Below the pieces are notes generated by a model that was given only the letters and a program-made list of their open reading frames with translations, did no database searches and was not told where the DNA came from. Source: Candidatus Nitrotoga sp. CP45 (lineage in GTDB: Bacteria; Bacteroidota; Bacteroidia; Flavobacteriales; Flavobacteriaceae). Taken from it: a DNA stretch of 7,441 bases. The stretch spans positions 1 through 7,441 of the forward strand of contig CALQCV020000086.1 of NCBI GenBank assembly GCA_943329165.2, read 5' to 3'. A program made the position numbers and the translations under genes. Below, piece after piece: positions 6,077 through 7,441 of this stretch; the first letter of the stretch is position 1; every line of letters begins with the position of its first letter.

Positions 6077-7386
6077 TGGGCTGTATAATTTATTTTTAAA
6101 ATTTTTGTAGTCTCTTCAGTAACTTTAAATCGCTCGTCCAACCTTTTTCCGATAACCCAAACAATTTGATTCTCAGAACATAAAAGCCAAATACTTGATT
6201 TGTCCAATAAAGAAAATTTTTCATCTTTAAAAAACTTACTGAGCTTCTTTCTTCCATTCATTCCACTTGGATAAAACCAATCGCCTTCTTGCCATTTTCT
6301 AATTTCTAAAGGAAATTTGAGTTTATCTTCATCAACAAATATAGTATTAGTTGCCTGAATCGAAATGTCATCTACGTTACAAAACGCCATTTTTAAGGGA
6401 AATTTAACTTCTCTTTGATCTTTGGAAATCAAAAAATTAACAGGCTCAATTTCATTTTGTTTGGGGAATAAAATCAATTCATTCCTGTCTTTCAATAAAA
6501 CATGAGTTTCTGAAAATACTTGTTTTCCTGATTGCGCTGCAGCCAAATCATTAATTGAATCCCAATCGCTAAAACCAAAAGGTTCAATCCATTGATACAA
6601 ATACGCTTGATAATTGGGCAATTGCATCAATTCGGGTAAATTAATTCTCTTTTGAAAATTAATGTCAGTGACCACTTTTCGATATACCATTCGGGAAGCA
6701 TCATCCACCAAAGACTGGGCTTGTTGCAGATTAGAAATTGTTTTTTGGAAAGAATCCAACAAACTTGGATTAAGTTCTTTCAGCACCGGAATCACATCGT
6801 GACGCAATTTGTTTCGCAAATATTTATCGGAAGCATTGCTGCTGTCTTCGCGCCATTCGACATTACTTTCGTTGGCGAAAGCTTCAATTTCATTCCTTGA
6901 AAAAACTAACAACGGACGGATAATATTTCCGTTTTGTTGCGGAATTCCGGTCAAACCGTCTAATCCCGAGCCACGCGTAAAATTGATTAAAAACGTTTCC
7001 AAACTATCATCCAAATGATGCGCTGTTAGGATGTAATCGAAATTATTATTTATCAAAAGTGTATTAAACCATTTGTAGCGAAGGTTTCGGGCAACAACCT
7101 GAATGGATAACTTTTCTTTTTCTGAAAAGGATTTGGTATCGAATTTTTTAATAAAAATTGGTATTTGCAATTTTTCTATATGGGATTTAACGAAGTCTTC
7201 ATCTTCATCACTTTCCTCACCACGCAGTTGAAAATTGCAATGAGCTACACTGATGTCCAACTTCAACTCATAACACAAATACAACAAAACCATACTGTCA
7301 ATGCCTCCACTTGTTGCCAAAAGTAATTTCTTTTCATTTAGAAAAGCAAGGTTTTGATTTATATGGTTTTGGAATTTTGTGAGCAT
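6073..7386 (-). CDS. tilS: tRNA(Ile)-lysidine synthetase TilS
   Basis: This complete 437-residue cytoplasmic enzyme uses ATP and lysine to convert C34 of the CAU-anticodon tRNA(Ile) to lysidine, which changes decoding from AUG to AUA; it is normally essential. The N-terminal N-type ATP pyrophosphatase domain shows the PP-loop SGGIDS (26-31), [12 protein letters not shown] (48-59), the HHLDDSLET motif (123-131), the [13 protein letters not shown] stretch (137-149), RPLL (157-160) and [16 protein letters not shown] (181-200). A linking helical region follows (about 205-300). The C-terminal tRNA-binding domain has [20 protein letters not shown] (363-382) and [12 protein letters not shown] (411-422). 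Length and domain order are standard for the long form. The start is firm: an in-frame TAA at 7392-7390 lies two codons upstream. It is the first visible gene of a probable tilS-dsbD operon; its promoter is not clear in the 55 bases before the right edge. Confidence 0.97.
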   Translation of the reverse strand: MLTKFQNHINQNLAFLNEKKLLLATSGGIDSMVLLYLCYELKLDISVAHCNFQLRGEESDEDEDFVKSHIEKLQIPIFIKKFDTKSFSEKEKLSIQVVARNLRYKWFNTLLINNNFDYILTAHHLDDSLETFLINFTRGSGLDGLTGIPQQNGNIIRPLLVFSRNEIEAFANESNVEWREDSSNASDKYLRNKLRHDVIPVLKELNPSLLDSFQKTISNLQQAQSLVDDASRMVYRKVVTDINFQKRINLPELMQLPNYQAYLYQWIEPFGFSDWDSINDLAAAQSGKQVFSETHVLLKDRNELILFPKQNEIEPVNFLISKDQREVKFPLKMAFCNVDDISIQATNTIFVDEDKLKFPLEIRKWQEGDWFYPSGMNGRKKLSKFFKDEKFSLLDKSSIWLLCSENQIVWVIGKRLDERFKVTEETTKILKINYTAQ

Positions 7387-7396
7387 AATTTAAGTC

Positions 7397-7422
7397 AAAA
7401 GGGATTAGGGAAAAGGGATAAG
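7397..7422. repeat. Two copies of a degenerate 14-bp G/A-rich repeat upstream of tilS
   Basis: AAAAGGGATTAGGG (7397-7410) is followed directly by AAAAGGGATAAG (7411-7422), a second copy that diverges near its end. It lies 10 bases upstream of the tilS start codon, so it is either in the leader or the promoter zone, and the array could continue beyond the window only in decayed form (the next bases are TTATTCC). I see no -7 box between it and tilS. Words of this type are, from memory, common in flavobacterial intergenic DNA. Confidence 0.55.
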
Positions 7423-7441
7423 TTATTCCTCTAGTTTTTTA

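Noticed and set aside
6652..7018. Two 69-82 codon open frames on the + strand inside tilS
   Set aside because: They run antisense to conserved TilS motifs and show no protein-like pattern of their own.
7401..7417. Three GGG runs upstream of tilS as a G-quadruplex
   Set aside because: Only three G3 tracts are present (7401-7403, 7408-7410, 7415-7417); a fourth is needed for the usual intramolecular form, and the array is better explained as a 14-bp repeat.
1..7441. CRISPR array, insertion sequence, tRNA gene, riboswitch or defence island
   Set aside because: I saw no regularly spaced long repeats, no transposase or terminal inverted repeats, no cloverleaf-like sequence and no long structured leader; the genes present are housekeeping.

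Overview
The window looks like an ordinary core-genome segment of a Bacteroidota bacterium, most likely a Flavobacterium-type member of the Flavobacteriaceae. The reasons are the AT-rich DNA, the absence of Shine-Dalgarno motifs before the starts, two matches to the Bacteroidota -7 box (TAnnTTTG), the style of the proteins (an OmpA-family tail, a signal peptide ending in NAQ, a DsbD with a CxxxC periplasmic domain), and degenerate short-period repeats in the gaps between genes. The genus is inferred and not proven.

Layout from left to right. Bases 1-205 (+) are the last ~67 codons of an OmpA/MotB-type peptidoglycan-binding protein. Its gene ends at a bidirectional terminator (234-267) set inside inverted arrays of a 6-bp repeat. 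Bases 308-928 (-) encode a YrdC-domain protein that resembles YciO more than the true tRNA-t6A enzyme TsaC/Sua5. Bases 1052-3376 (-) encode a complete UvrD/PcrA DNA helicase that may be co-transcribed with the yciO-like gene; the gap between them is rich in repeats. Bases 3377-3522 are a compact divergent promoter region. Bases 3523-4047 (+) encode a small hypothetical protein with one predicted membrane segment. It converges on dsbD, and the two stop codons sit at the base of one shared terminator hairpin (4046-4082). Bases 4082-6076 (-) encode a full-length DsbD reductant-transfer protein, and bases 6073-7386 (-) encode tRNA(Ile) lysidine synthetase TilS. The tilS stop and dsbD start overlap as ATGA, so the two are probably one translationally coupled operon whose promoter lies near or beyond the right edge.

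Functionally the genes are housekeeping: DNA repair (UvrD), tRNA decoding (TilS), possible nucleotide or carbamoyl-adenylate chemistry (YciO-like), periplasmic thiol redox (DsbD) and envelope structure (OmpA). No mobile element, CRISPR array, tRNA or rRNA gene, or defence system is visible. I do not see a new multi-gene system. The most unusual features are non-coding: four gene-flanking gaps carry short-period degenerate repeats, each with a different unit (6, 14, 8 and 14 bp). The other points of interest are the altered active-site signature of the YciO-like protein and the uncharacterised membrane-anchored protein beside uvrD.
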